A DNA stretch of 37,879 nt, taken from assembly GCF_022179385.1 (NCBI RefSeq), contig NZ_BPQS01000047.1:1-37879 (forward strand), written 5' to 3'. The notes beneath the pieces are model-generated. The model did no database searches. It saw only the letters and a list, made by a program, of their open reading frames with translations, and was not told where the DNA came from. Source of the stretch: Methylobacterium longum (lineage in GTDB: Bacteria; Pseudomonadota; Alphaproteobacteria; Rhizobiales; Beijerinckiaceae). Below, piece by piece: positions 6,297 through 14,422 of this stretch. Within the stretch, counting starts at the first letter, position 1. Each line of letters opens with the position of its first letter. Position numbers and translations under genes: made by a program.

Positions 6297-7784
6297 ATGA
6301 GCACGGCCTGGACCCTTCCGAACGGCTGCGGCGAACTCTCCGACCTCGTCCGGACCTACGATTGGGGTGGGACACCCCTGGGCCCGATCGCGGACTGGCC
6401 CCAGAGCTTGAACTTCGCGGTGAGCACGCTGCTGCTGTCGCCGGTCCCCATCGTCCTGCTCTGGGGCGAGGACGGCATCATGATCTACAACGATGCCTAT
6501 TCGGGCTTCGCGGGTGGCCGGCACCCGCAACTCCTGGGCTCGAAGGTGCGCGAGGGCTGGCCGGAGGTCGCCGAGTTCAACGACCACGTGATGCGGGTCG
6601 GCCTGGCCGGCGGCACGCTGTCCTACCGCGACCAGGAACTCACCCTGAACCGCTACGGCGGGCCCGAGCAGGTCTGGATGAACCTCGACTACTCGCCGGT
6701 CTTCGACGAGAGCGGGCGGCCCGCCGGCGTCATCGCCATCGTGGTCGAGAGCACCGAGCGGGTTCTGGCCGAGCGGCGCCTGCGCGAGAGCGAGGCGCTG
6801 TTCCGCACCCTGGCCCAGGGTATCCCGCAGCTCGTCTGGCGGGCCGGAATCGACGGCGCCTGCATCTGGTCCAGCCCGCAATGGCTGGCCTATACCGGTC
6901 AGAGCGACGGCGCGAGCCTCGGCTGGGGCTGGCTGGAGGTGGTCCACCCCGACGACATCGCGGCCGCCCAGATCGCCTGGCACGACGCCTCGGTCAGCGG
7001 TCATCTCTCGTACGAGCACCGGCTCTGCAACGCCGCCGAGGGCCGCTACCGCTGGTTCCAGACCCGCGCGACGCCGGTGCGCGACGGACGGGGTCGGATC
7101 GTCGAGTGGCTCGGCACCTCCACCGATATCGACGATCTGCACCAGTTCCAGGAGCGGCAGCAGGTCATGGTCTCCGAGTTGCAGCACCGCACCCGCAACC
7201 TGCTCGGCGTGGTCCGCGCCATCGCCAAGCAGACGATGGCGGTGACCGGGCCGGGCGAGCGCTTCAAGGAGCAGTTCAACGACCGCCTCTCGGCGCTCTC
7301 CCGGGTCCAGGGCCTGCTGTCGCGGTCGGACCAGGAGCCGATCACCCTCCGGGCGCTGATCGAGACGGAGCTCGCCGCCCTCGACGCCCCGGCCCTTCGG
7401 GATCGCATCCGGCTCGACGGACCGGTGGTCCGCCTGCGCAAGGCGACGGTGCAGACCTTCGCGCTGGCCCTGCACGAGCTGGCCACCAACGCGCTCAAGT
7501 ACGGCGCCCTCACCACCCCCCAGGGGCGCCTGAGCGTGACCTGGCGGACCTGCGCGTCCGAGGAGGGCCGCCGGCTGCTCGTGGAGTGGGTGGAGGAGGG
7601 CCTCGTCCGCGAGCGGCAGATCCAGCAGCCCGTGACGCGAGGCGGCTACGGGCGCGAGCTCATCGAGCGGGCGCTGCCCTACGCCCTGAAGGCGCGGACG
7701 CGCTACGAGCTGAGCGACACCGCTCTCCACTGCGCCATCAACATCCCCCTGCCCGAGGGCGAAGCCACAGGGAGCACCGCATGA
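6297..7784 (+). CDS. HWE-family sensor histidine kinase with two PAS-like domains
   Basis: The protein has 495 residues and no transmembrane segment, so it is a cytoplasmic sensor. Residues about 1-150 form a degenerate PAS-like domain typical of such kinases (WGGTPLGPIADWPQSL, then LLWGEDGIMIYNDAYSGF). Residues about 165-285 are a PAS_3/PAC domain (FRTLAQGIPQLVW, VVHPDDIAAAQIAW, RWFQTRATPVRDGRG). The kinase core has the HRxxN phosphoacceptor motif SELQHRTRNLL with His297, the N-box LALHELATNALKYGAL, and the VEWVEEG segment of the HWE class. The frame is open upstream to 5673, but ATG 6297 is where PAS-like sequence begins. Its stop overlaps the response-regulator start (ATGA), so the two are a translationally coupled pair. 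Kinases of this class feed the general stress response in this group; that link is inferred. Confidence 0.9.
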   Translation: MSTAWTLPNGCGELSDLVRTYDWGGTPLGPIADWPQSLNFAVSTLLLSPVPIVLLWGEDGIMIYNDAYSGFAGGRHPQLLGSKVREGWPEVAEFNDHVMRVGLAGGTLSYRDQELTLNRYGGPEQVWMNLDYSPVFDESGRPAGVIAIVVESTERVLAERRLRESEALFRTLAQGIPQLVWRAGIDGACIWSSPQWLAYTGQSDGASLGWGWLEVVHPDDIAAAQIAWHDASVSGHLSYEHRLCNAAEGRYRWFQTRATPVRDGRGRIVEWLGTSTDIDDLHQFQERQQVMVSELQHRTRNLLGVVRAIAKQTMAVTGPGERFKEQFNDRLSALSRVQGLLSRSDQEPITLRALIETELAALDAPALRDRIRLDGPVVRLRKATVQTFALALHELATNALKYGALTTPQGRLSVTWRTCASEEGRRLLVEWVEEGLVRERQIQQPVTRGGYGRELIERALPYALKARTRYELSDTALHCAINIPLPEGEATGSTA

Positions 7785-8146
7785 CCGCCCCCGCACCGGC
7801 CCTCACCGGCAAGCGTGTCCTGCTGGTCGAGGATGACTACTTCATCGCCGTCGATCTCAAGACCTGGTTCGAGGAAGGCGGCGCCCAGGTTCTCGGGCCC
7901 GTGCCCAGCGTGGACGAGGCCCTGGCGCTGATCGCCGGCACGGCCGTGATCGACGCGGCGGTGCTCGACATCAACCTGCAGGACGAGCTCGTCTATCCGG
8001 TGGCCGACGCGCTGCAGGCGCGGGGCGTGCCGTTCCTGTTCGCCACCGGCTACGATCCCGCCTCCGTGCCGTCCCCTCATGGGGCCGTGGCCCTCTGCCA
8101 GAAGCCGATCGATCCTCAGGTGGTGGCGCGGACCCTGTTCGGCTGA
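7781..8146 (+). CDS. Single-domain response regulator, FAT GUY family
   Basis: The protein has 121 residues, only a receiver domain. Visible landmarks are the acidic cluster VEDD (Glu17, Asp18, Asp19), the phosphoacceptor Asp63 in VLDINLQDE, and Lys108 in CQKPI. The stretch VPFLFATGYDPASVP carries the FATGY signature of the FAT GUY family of single-domain regulators, known in alphaproteobacteria from general-stress phosphorelays. It has no output domain, so it probably acts as a phosphate shuttle or sink for the overlapping HWE kinase (4-base ATGA overlap). Its last 31 bases overlap the 3' end of the convergent FAD protein gene. Confidence 0.9.
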   Translation: MTAPAPALTGKRVLLVEDDYFIAVDLKTWFEEGGAQVLGPVPSVDEALALIAGTAVIDAAVLDINLQDELVYPVADALQARGVPFLFATGYDPASVPSPHGAVALCQKPIDPQVVARTLFG

Positions 8147-9525
8147 CGGCCCGCCGGCGCGAGCAGCGCGTCGACCACCGCCTCGATGTGCTGGGCGATG
8201 TCGGCGGCACCGGTCATCTCGCCGAAGCTGCCGCGCGTCATCGGGCCGAAGGCCCAGAGGCCGGGCTGAGGTTCTCCCGCCGCGCCCAGCACCCGGCTGC
8301 CGCGATCGACCGCGAGGCCGAGGCCGACCGCATCGCGCCGTGCGGTGCCCCCCGCCAGCAGGGCGGCCACGAGCGGATTGCGGGCGACGTCGCGCTCGGG
8401 CCCGGTGCAGAGCACCACCGCGTCGAACGGGCGGCGCTCCTGCGCCTCGCCCCGGCGCAGCTCCGCCAGGAGACGCCCGTCCTCGCAGAGCGTCAGTCCG
8501 GTCACCGCGGACCGCGCCACAGTCAGGCGCCCCTCCCCCCGAGCCTGCGCGAGGCTGGCCGCGCTCTGCGGCGCGATGCGGAACCGATGCACGTCCCAGA
8601 ACGGCAGCAGGCGGTGGACGACGCGACGCTTCTCGGCGGCCGGCAGGTCCCGCCAGAGCTCGGGCAGAACCTTCCGGAAGGAATCGAGCACGGGCTGCCA
8701 GCCCAGCGCCGGATGGGCCGCCACCTGCCGCCGGATGAGACGGAGCAGATCGAGGGCGGTCCTGGGCCGGTGCGCGCCCAGAACGTCGAGATCTGTCAGG
8801 AAGATCCCGTGCGCGTTGGGCAGCAGCCCGCGCCGCGACAGGGCGGTGATCGGCCCGCGATGGCCGCGAGCCTGGAGGCTCGTCACCACGTCGGCCATGG
8901 TCAGGCCGGTTCCGACGATCAGCACGGCGGCATCCCGCGCCACGCCCGCCAGGGCGTCCGCCGCCCAGGGATCCGCGACGAAGCGCGGGCATTCCGCGAC
9001 GCCGGGGCCGAGGGGACACGGCAGGGCCGGCACGGCGTGACCGAAGCAGAGCGCGACGCGATCGGCCACGATTCGCGCGCCGGTCCCGGTCTCCACGATC
9101 CAGCCGGGATCCCGCGGCGTCACCGCGGTGGCAGCCGTCCGGCGATGCTGCAGACGCACCCGGCCCCCGGCCGCCGCGCAGGTCCGGGCCAGTAGGTCGG
9201 CCACATAGGCGCCGTAGGCGGCACGCGGAACGTAGACGCCCGCCGCGTCGTCGGGATCCGGCAGAAGGCCGGAGGCCCGGAGCCACGCGGTCGGCGCAGC
9301 GGGTTCCCCGGCGACGACGGCCATGCGGTCACCCGGAACGTTGATACGGTGGCTTGGATCCGTCGTACCGTAGGCGATGCCGCGGCCGAGCTCGGCCCGG
9401 GGCTCCAGCACGACGATGTCGAGCGGCCCCCGCGACGACAGCACCGCGTGGATGGCCAGCACGGCACCGGTGAAGCCGCCGCCGACGATTGCGAGCCGCA
9501 GGGCCTCCCGCGGGGGCTGCATCAC
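8116..9525 (-). CDS. FAD/NAD(P)-binding oxidoreductase-like protein
   Basis: The protein has 469 residues. The N-terminal dinucleotide-binding motif is LAIVGGGFTGAVLAIH (residues 11-26), followed by VVLEPRAELGRGIAYGTTDP and HRINVPGDRMAV. These are typical of the FAD-NAD(P)-binding family (PF13454 type) found in flavoprotein hydroxylase-like proteins. A second Rossmann motif lies near residue 206 (DAAVLIVGTGLTMADVVTSL). The end carries GLWAFGPMTRGSFGEMTGAADIAQHIEAVV, a usual closing FAD segment. The substrate is unknown; some relatives occur with nitrogen or sulfur acquisition genes, but no pathway is implied here. Two ATG codons begin the frame (MMQ). The 3' end overlaps the response-regulator gene by 31 bases in convergent orientation. 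The gene stands alone. Confidence 0.82.
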   Translation of the reverse strand: MMQPPREALRLAIVGGGFTGAVLAIHAVLSSRGPLDIVVLEPRAELGRGIAYGTTDPSHRINVPGDRMAVVAGEPAAPTAWLRASGLLPDPDDAAGVYVPRAAYGAYVADLLARTCAAAGGRVRLQHRRTAATAVTPRDPGWIVETGTGARIVADRVALCFGHAVPALPCPLGPGVAECPRFVADPWAADALAGVARDAAVLIVGTGLTMADVVTSLQARGHRGPITALSRRGLLPNAHGIFLTDLDVLGAHRPRTALDLLRLIRRQVAAHPALGWQPVLDSFRKVLPELWRDLPAAEKRRVVHRLLPFWDVHRFRIAPQSAASLAQARGEGRLTVARSAVTGLTLCEDGRLLAELRRGEAQERRPFDAVVLCTGPERDVARNPLVAALLAGGTARRDAVGLGLAVDRGSRVLGAAGEPQPGLWAFGPMTRGSFGEMTGAADIAQHIEAVVDALLAPAGRQPNRVRATT

Positions 9526-10001
9526 GAACCATCTCCGGGATATTGCAGCACGCGCCGCTGCATCCCCGACCCAGAGCGCGCGTCGCGCCCCTTCGGCAAG
9601 ACCATGGGGAGCGTGGCAGGGCCGCGCCCGATCGCGTCAGCGCGGTCAGCTCGAGAGCGCCCCCATCCGACGGTCCGGCTGCTCGGAGACGGCACGGGAC
9701 AATGTTTCACGGGAAACATTAACCATGCCCGGCGATCCCTCCGCCACCGGCCGCCGCGATCACGCTCGAGTCGTGGCGGGGAGCGAACCGAAGGGCCCGG
9801 AGCGCTCGTGGAATCGCGCAGGGCCCGCGCCGTCACCGGATCGGACAGGCCGCTTCGACACCGCCGTCGTCGCGGACGGAGCGCGGTCACGCGGGAGCGC
9901 GACACCGGACGGTGCCGCAACGGCCTGGATCGCGTCGCCGCGCGCGCGGTGACGGCGGGACCTGCACACGGCACGGGCCGGACGGCGTGCGGTGCGCGTA
10001 G
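9526..10001. other. Intergenic region containing a parS-like site
   Basis: These 476 bases lie between two minus-strand genes. A plus frame at 9725-9952 (75 codons) is open but Arg/Gly/Ser-rich and unlike any family I know, so it is not called. The notable element is the near-perfect palindrome at 9701-9720. Confidence 0.5.
9703..9718. other. parS-like centromere palindrome
   Basis: TGTTTCACGGGAAACA differs at one central base from the widespread ParB binding site TGTTTCACGTGAAACA. The flanks extend the inverted repeat to AATGTTTC...GAAACATT, so 18 of the 20 positions in 9701-9720 are palindromic. ParB-parS sites direct chromosome segregation and usually lie within the origin-proximal part of the chromosome. 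No parA, parB or replication gene is in the window, so this would be a dispersed chromosomal site. A transcription-factor operator is the alternative. Confidence 0.6.
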
Positions 10002-11384
10002 TCACGTCGGGTGCGTCGCGCCGGTGGCATGGCGATAGGCCTCGGCCGGGTGGCGGGCCGGCAGCCGGTCGCCCTCGCCGAACAGCTTTGCCCGCAGCGT
10101 GCCGTCGGCATAGGCGGTCTTGTAGAGGCCGCGATCCTGCAGTTCCGGAATCACGATGTCGATGAAGTCCGAGACGCTCTCCGGCACGACGATCCGGCTG
10201 AGGTTGAACCCGTCGACCTCGCCCTCTTCGATCCAGGCCTGCATGGTGTCGGCGATGGAGACCGCGTCCCCGGTGAGGACCGCGTAACGCCCGCCGAGCC
10301 CAAGCTCGGCGAGGAGGTCGCGCTTGGTCAGGCCGCGCTCGGCCGCCGCCGCGGTGGCGGACTGGATGGCGTTGCCGGGCGCGTAGGGAATCGGCTCGTC
10401 GAGGCCGTAGCGGGCGAAATCGATGCCCGTGGACGCCGAGAAATGCGCGAGTCCCGCCTCCGGGCTCGCATGATGCAGGTACTCGTCCCGCTTCGCCTCG
10501 GCTTCCGCGTGCGTCCGGCCGGGGATCACCGCGAGACCGACGAACACCTTCACGTCGTCGCGCTTCCGGCCCGCGGCGACCGCCTCGGCCCGGATCGCGC
10601 GGACGGCGTCGCGGGCCGCGGCCGGGTCGCGGGCCGAGATGAACACGCACTCGGCGTGGCGGCCCGCGAAGGCGCGGCCGCGGCCCGAGGCCCCCGCCTG
10701 GTAGAGGACCGGCGTGCGCTGGCGCGACGGCTCGGACAGGTGGTAGCCCTCGACCGAGAAGAACTCACCCCGGTGCGACACGGGCCGGATATGGGCCGGA
10801 TCGCTGAACACCCGCGCCGTCCGGTCGCGGCGCACGGCCGCGTCGTCCCAGCTTCCCTCCCAGAGCCGGTAGAGCACCTCGAGATACTCGTCCGCGTAGT
10901 CGTAGCGCCGGTCATGAGACGGCAAGGCGCCTGCGCTCTGGCCGCGATGGGCGCTGTCGAGATAGCCGGTGACGATGTTCCAACCGATCCGACCGCCGGT
11001 GAGATGGTCGAGGGTCGAGAGGCGGCGGGCGAAGGTGTAGGGCGCCTCCTGGTGGACGTTGATGGTCACCCCGAAGCCGAGGTGCTCGGTCACCGCCGCC
11101 ATGGCGGAGATCATCACGGTCGGGTCGTTGACGGGGAACTGCACGGCCTCCCGGGCGGTGACGTCGATGCCGCCGTCGTAGATGTCGTAGACGCCGATGA
11201 TGTCGGCGATGAACAATCCGTCGAACAGGCCGCGCTCCAGAAGCCTCGCCTGGTCGGTCCAGTAGCCCAGCGTGTTGTAGTCGGCCGAGCGGTCGCGCGG
11301 GTGGGTCCAGAGCCCGTGGTTGATGTGGCCGACGCAGGCCATGTTGAAGGCGTTCAGCAGGATCTGCTTCTGTCCGTGGGGCAT
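10002..11384 (-). CDS. NtaA/SnaA/DszA-family FMN-dependent monooxygenase
   Basis: The protein has 460 residues from the ATG at 11384-11382; the open frame extends much further upstream but without family similarity. It is a class C flavin monooxygenase with a bacterial-luciferase TIM barrel, needing reduced FMN from a separate reductase. Family landmarks are LNAFNMACVGHINHGLWTHP at the start, a DGLFIADIIGVYD strand, NDPTVMISAMAAVTEHLGFG, RLSTLDHLTGGRIGWNIVTGYL and TPVLYQAGASGRGRAFAGRHAE. Relatives cleave C-S or C-N bonds (dibenzothiophene sulfone, nitrilotriacetate, dimethyl sulfone derivatives). Being last in a MetQ-MetN-MetI run, it most likely releases sulfur from an imported organosulfur compound; the substrate is unknown. 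No reductase gene is adjacent. It lies 206 bases past metI on the same strand. Confidence 0.9.
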   Translation of the reverse strand: MPHGQKQILLNAFNMACVGHINHGLWTHPRDRSADYNTLGYWTDQARLLERGLFDGLFIADIIGVYDIYDGGIDVTAREAVQFPVNDPTVMISAMAAVTEHLGFGVTINVHQEAPYTFARRLSTLDHLTGGRIGWNIVTGYLDSAHRGQSAGALPSHDRRYDYADEYLEVLYRLWEGSWDDAAVRRDRTARVFSDPAHIRPVSHRGEFFSVEGYHLSEPSRQRTPVLYQAGASGRGRAFAGRHAECVFISARDPAAARDAVRAIRAEAVAAGRKRDDVKVFVGLAVIPGRTHAEAEAKRDEYLHHASPEAGLAHFSASTGIDFARYGLDEPIPYAPGNAIQSATAAAAERGLTKRDLLAELGLGGRYAVLTGDAVSIADTMQAWIEEGEVDGFNLSRIVVPESVSDFIDIVIPELQDRGLYKTAYADGTLRAKLFGEGDRLPARHPAEAYRHATGATHPT

Positions 11385-11590
11385 CAGAGCGCTCCGTGCC
11401 GGGGTGGATGCCGGCCGTCGAGGTGGTCGGTGCCGATCCAGCGATACTTCCAGCGCACCGGATCGTGCGGGGTGTGGGTGCGGACGTTGCGCCAGGCGCG
11501 GTCCGGGCCTTCGGTCCGCGCCGGTTCTCGCGTGCGGCCCCTCGGGTGCGCCCTCACGATCAGGCCGCTGCGGACGCGGGAACGGGACCG

Positions 11591-12244
11591 TCAGCGTGCC
11601 CGGAGGCGCCGCACCGCGGTGTCGCCCGCGAACTGGACCAGGCAGACGAGGCCGATCAGGATCGCGATCACCACCATCATCACGGTGGTGTCGAAGCGCT
11701 GGTAGCCGTACCGGATGGCGACGTCGCCGAGACCGCCCGCGCCCACCGCCCCGGCCATCGCGGAGGCGCCGATCATCGACACCACGGTGATGGTGAAGCC
11801 GGCCACGATGCCCGGCAGCGCTTCGGGCAGGAGCACGTGGGCCAGGATGTGCCGGCGTCGGCAGCCGATGGATTGGGCGGCCTCGATCAGCCCGGCATCC
11901 ACCTCCCGCAGCGAGACCTCGGCGATCCGGGCGAAGAACGGGGTGGCGCTCACCGAGAGGGGCACGATCGCGGCCCAGACGCCGATCGTGGTCCCGGCCA
12001 CCAGCCGGGTGAACGGGATCAGCGCCACCAGCAGCACGATGAAGGGCACGGCTCGGAAGCCGTTGACCAGGGTCCCGACCAGCCGGTTGGCCCGCGGTGC
12101 GGGGAAGATGCCGTCGGGGCCGGAGGTGACGAGGAACAGGGCCAGCGGGATGCCGGCCAGCACCGCGATCCCGGCCGAGACGCCGACCATGAACAGGGTG
12201 TCCAGGGAGGCCTGCCAGAGGCGGTCGATCATCTGCGGGGTCAC
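11591..12244 (-). CDS. metI: D-methionine-type ABC transporter permease MetI
   Basis: The protein has 217 residues, the usual MetI length, with five predicted membrane helices. Landmarks include the N-terminal LWQASLDTLFMVGVSAGIAVLAGIPL and the RAVPFIVLLVALIPFTR helix. The cytoplasmic EAA loop that docks on the ATPase (IEAAQSIGCRRRHILAHVLLPEALPGI) is at about 118-144, and the MAGAVGAGGLGDVAIRYGYQRFD signature of MetI permeases follows. It forms the channel for MetN and the two MetQ proteins encoded just upstream. It lies 208 bases after metN; no gene is seen in that gap. Methionine, its analogues or related thio-compounds are candidate substrates. Confidence 0.95.
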   Translation of the reverse strand: MTPQMIDRLWQASLDTLFMVGVSAGIAVLAGIPLALFLVTSGPDGIFPAPRANRLVGTLVNGFRAVPFIVLLVALIPFTRLVAGTTIGVWAAIVPLSVSATPFFARIAEVSLREVDAGLIEAAQSIGCRRRHILAHVLLPEALPGIVAGFTITVVSMIGASAMAGAVGAGGLGDVAIRYGYQRFDTTVMMVVIAILIGLVCLVQFAGDTAVRRLRAR

Positions 12245-12452
12245 GGTGGAGCTCCGGTTCGGGTGGGCTGACGGGGGCGCCGCTGTCGCGGCGGAAGCTC
12301 GTGCCGGGCGCCGGCCGCTCCATCGGCGCCGCCGGCGCCCGGGACAGGGCGTCGTGGTTCATCCTGCAGAGCCGCCCCGTCCCGGACCGGTGGCGCGGTG
12401 CGGGCCCTGTTTGGGGATCCCGCAGGGAAGGCGACGGCGGCTCACGGCGGGT

Positions 12453-13619
12453 TCATCCCGCGTCGGGATCCATGCGGGCATAGCCGATCTGCTCCACCGC
12501 CCCACCGAGGGACCGCAGCCGCGCCTCCAGGTCCGGATCCGCCTCCGCGACGGCCACCAGCATCCGGCCGACCGCGTGACCCTGGATCCGCTCGATCCCG
12601 GCCTGAAGGAGGCGCAGCGGCGCTCCCGCGGCCGCCGCGAGGCTCGAGAGGTCGGGTCCCCCCTGCCCGGCATAGGTGATCCGCAGGATCGCGGACCCGC
12701 CCGGCGCCGCGTGTGGCTGAAGCCGAGCCGCCAGGTCCGCCGGCAGGTCGCGGGTCAGCGGCGCGAGGAGAGCCCGGGTGGTCGGATGCTCGGGCGCCCC
12801 GAAGACGCGCCAGACCGGCCCGGTCTCGGCCACCCGGCCCCCCTCCAGCACCACCACGTCGTTGCAGATCTCGCGGATCACGCTCATCTCGTGGGTGATC
12901 AGGATGATGGTGATCCCCAGCCGCCGGTTGATGTCTCGCAGCAGGTCGAGGATCGCCAGCGTTGTTTCCGGGTCGAGGGCGGAGGTCGCCTCGTCGCAGA
13001 GCAGGATCTCGGGATTGCTCACGAGCGCCCGGGCGATGCCGACGCGCTGCTTCTGTCCCCCGGACAGCCGCGACGGGTAGGCATCGGCCTTACCCTCCAG
13101 CCCGACGCGGCGCAGCGCCTTCTCGACCCTCGGGCCGATCTCGGCCCGGGGGACACCGGCCACCGTCAGCGGCAGCGCCACGTTCTGCCGGACGGTCTTG
13201 GCGGCGAGCAGGTTGAAGTGCTGGAAGATCATGCCGATGCGGCGGCGCAGGGCGACCAGCCCGTCCGTGCCGAGGGCCTCGATCGGCGCGCCGTCGACCA
13301 GCACCCGGCCGGAGGTCGGCTCCTCCAGCCGGTTGACGGTGTGCAACAGGCTCGACTTGCCCGCCCCCGAGCGGCCGATGATGCCGAAGATCGCCCCGGC
13401 CGGGATGTCGAGGTCGACGCCGTCGAGCGCCTGAACCGGGCCTGAGCCGGTCGGGTAGGACTTGGAGACCGCCTCGAACCGCACCGCCCCGGATGTCCGG
13501 CGAGGCGCGGCCGTCACGGTTGCGGGCGCCAGGGCGGCGTCGGGGCTCAAGGGTCCGGCGGGACGGACGCCCGGACCGCGCAGGCTGTCGAAGGCGAGGC
13601 CAACCATCAGTTCTGCCAC
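12453..13619 (-). CDS. metN: Methionine-type ABC transporter ATP-binding protein MetN
   Basis: The protein has 388 residues. The ABC domain begins near residue 46 (VRFEAVSKSYPTG). It has Walker A GRSGAGKSS, Q-loop MIFQHFNLL, signature LSGGQKQRVGIARAL, Walker B ILLCDEATSALD and switch His in LITHEMSVI. A C-terminal regulatory NIL domain (about 300-388, ILRITYAGQGG to GYARMDPDAG) senses intracellular methionine in characterised MetN. About 45 residues at the N-terminus are extra compared with typical MetN, and Ala/Pro-rich; no internal ATG offers a shorter start. The ATG at 13619 lies 13 bases inside the 3' end of the preceding metQ, so translation is coupled. Confidence 0.95.
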   Translation of the reverse strand: MAELMVGLAFDSLRGPGVRPAGPLSPDAALAPATVTAAPRRTSGAVRFEAVSKSYPTGSGPVQALDGVDLDIPAGAIFGIIGRSGAGKSSLLHTVNRLEEPTSGRVLVDGAPIEALGTDGLVALRRRIGMIFQHFNLLAAKTVRQNVALPLTVAGVPRAEIGPRVEKALRRVGLEGKADAYPSRLSGGQKQRVGIARALVSNPEILLCDEATSALDPETTLAILDLLRDINRRLGITIILITHEMSVIREICNDVVVLEGGRVAETGPVWRVFGAPEHPTTRALLAPLTRDLPADLAARLQPHAAPGGSAILRITYAGQGGPDLSSLAAAAGAPLRLLQAGIERIQGHAVGRMLVAVAEADPDLEARLRSLGGAVEQIGYARMDPDAG

Positions 13620-14422
13620 GCCAGCAGATACAGCTTGTCACTGTCGGCGAAGGACTTGCGGATCTGCCGCTTCACGGCGTCCGACTTCTGGAAGAGCGTG
13701 ACGAACCGGGCGACGGCCGGGTCGTTCTGGCGCGACGCCTTGGTGACGAAGCTCACGGCGAACAGCTTGTCCTCGATGCCGGAATAGATCAGGCCGCTGG
13801 TCGGATCGAAGCTGCCGGACGCCACGATGAAGTGCGGGTAGCCCTGCGCGAGGTCGACGTCGCCGGTGATCCGCACGAGTTGCGGGCCTTCGACCTCGGT
13901 GAATTTCAGCTTCTTCGGGTTCTCGGTGATGTCGTCGAGGGTGCCGAGGAAGCCGACCCCGTCCTTCAGCTTGATCAGCCCGGCCTTCTGGAGGAGCAGC
14001 AGGGCGCGGCCCTGGTTCACCGGATCGTTGGCGACCGCCACCGAGCCACCCACCGGGATCGCGTCGAAGCTCTTATGCTTCAGGGAGTACAGGCCGATGT
14101 TCTGCAGGATCCCGAGCCCGACGACAGCGAAATCATAACCCTTCTGCTTCGCGGCGTTCTCCATGAAGGGTCGATGCTGGAAGAAGTTCACGTCGATGTC
14201 GCCGGCATCCAGCGCGACGTTCGGCGTGGTCCAGTCGCTGAACTCGACGACTTGGACGTCGAGGCCCTCGGCCTTGGCCTCCCGGGCCGCCACGTTGGCG
14301 GCGTCGCTGTAGGCTCCGGGAACGGTACCGATCTTCAGGCTCTCCGCCCGGGCGGCCAGCGTCTGGAAGAGGAGTATGCCGAGGATGAGCGCCGCGGCGG
14401 CGAGGTGATGCAGGACCTTCAT
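13607..14422 (-). CDS. metQ: MetQ/NlpA-family substrate-binding protein (proximal copy)
   Basis: The protein has 271 residues. A signal peptide (MKVLHHLAAAALILGILLFQTLAARA) is followed by the mature start ESLKIGTVPGAYSDAANVAA. There is no lipobox cysteine, so it should be a soluble periplasmic protein. NlpA-family landmarks are VQVVEFSDWTTPNVALDAGDIDVNFFQHRPFMEN, SVAVANDPVNQGRALLLLQKAGLIKL, a DVDLAQGYPHFI motif and the IYSGIEDKLFAVSFV segment. It delivers ligand to MetI-MetN. Its start codon overlaps the stop of the upstream metQ paralogue (ATGA), and its own stop overlaps metN. The two tandem paralogues differ clearly in sequence, suggesting different ligands. Confidence 0.93.
   Translation of the reverse strand: MKVLHHLAAAALILGILLFQTLAARAESLKIGTVPGAYSDAANVAAREAKAEGLDVQVVEFSDWTTPNVALDAGDIDVNFFQHRPFMENAAKQKGYDFAVVGLGILQNIGLYSLKHKSFDAIPVGGSVAVANDPVNQGRALLLLQKAGLIKLKDGVGFLGTLDDITENPKKLKFTEVEGPQLVRITGDVDLAQGYPHFIVASGSFDPTSGLIYSGIEDKLFAVSFVTKASRQNDPAVARFVTLFQKSDAVKRQIRKSFADSDKLYLLAWQN

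Noticed and set aside
6150..7796. A 548-codon minus-strand frame opposite the histidine kinase
   Set aside because: The plus strand has a complete HWE kinase with all motifs; the minus frame has only antisense-like composition.
9725..9952. A 75-codon plus-strand frame next to the parS-like site
   Set aside because: No ribosome site, Arg/Ser/Gly-rich sequence and no recognised family; it is treated as non-coding.
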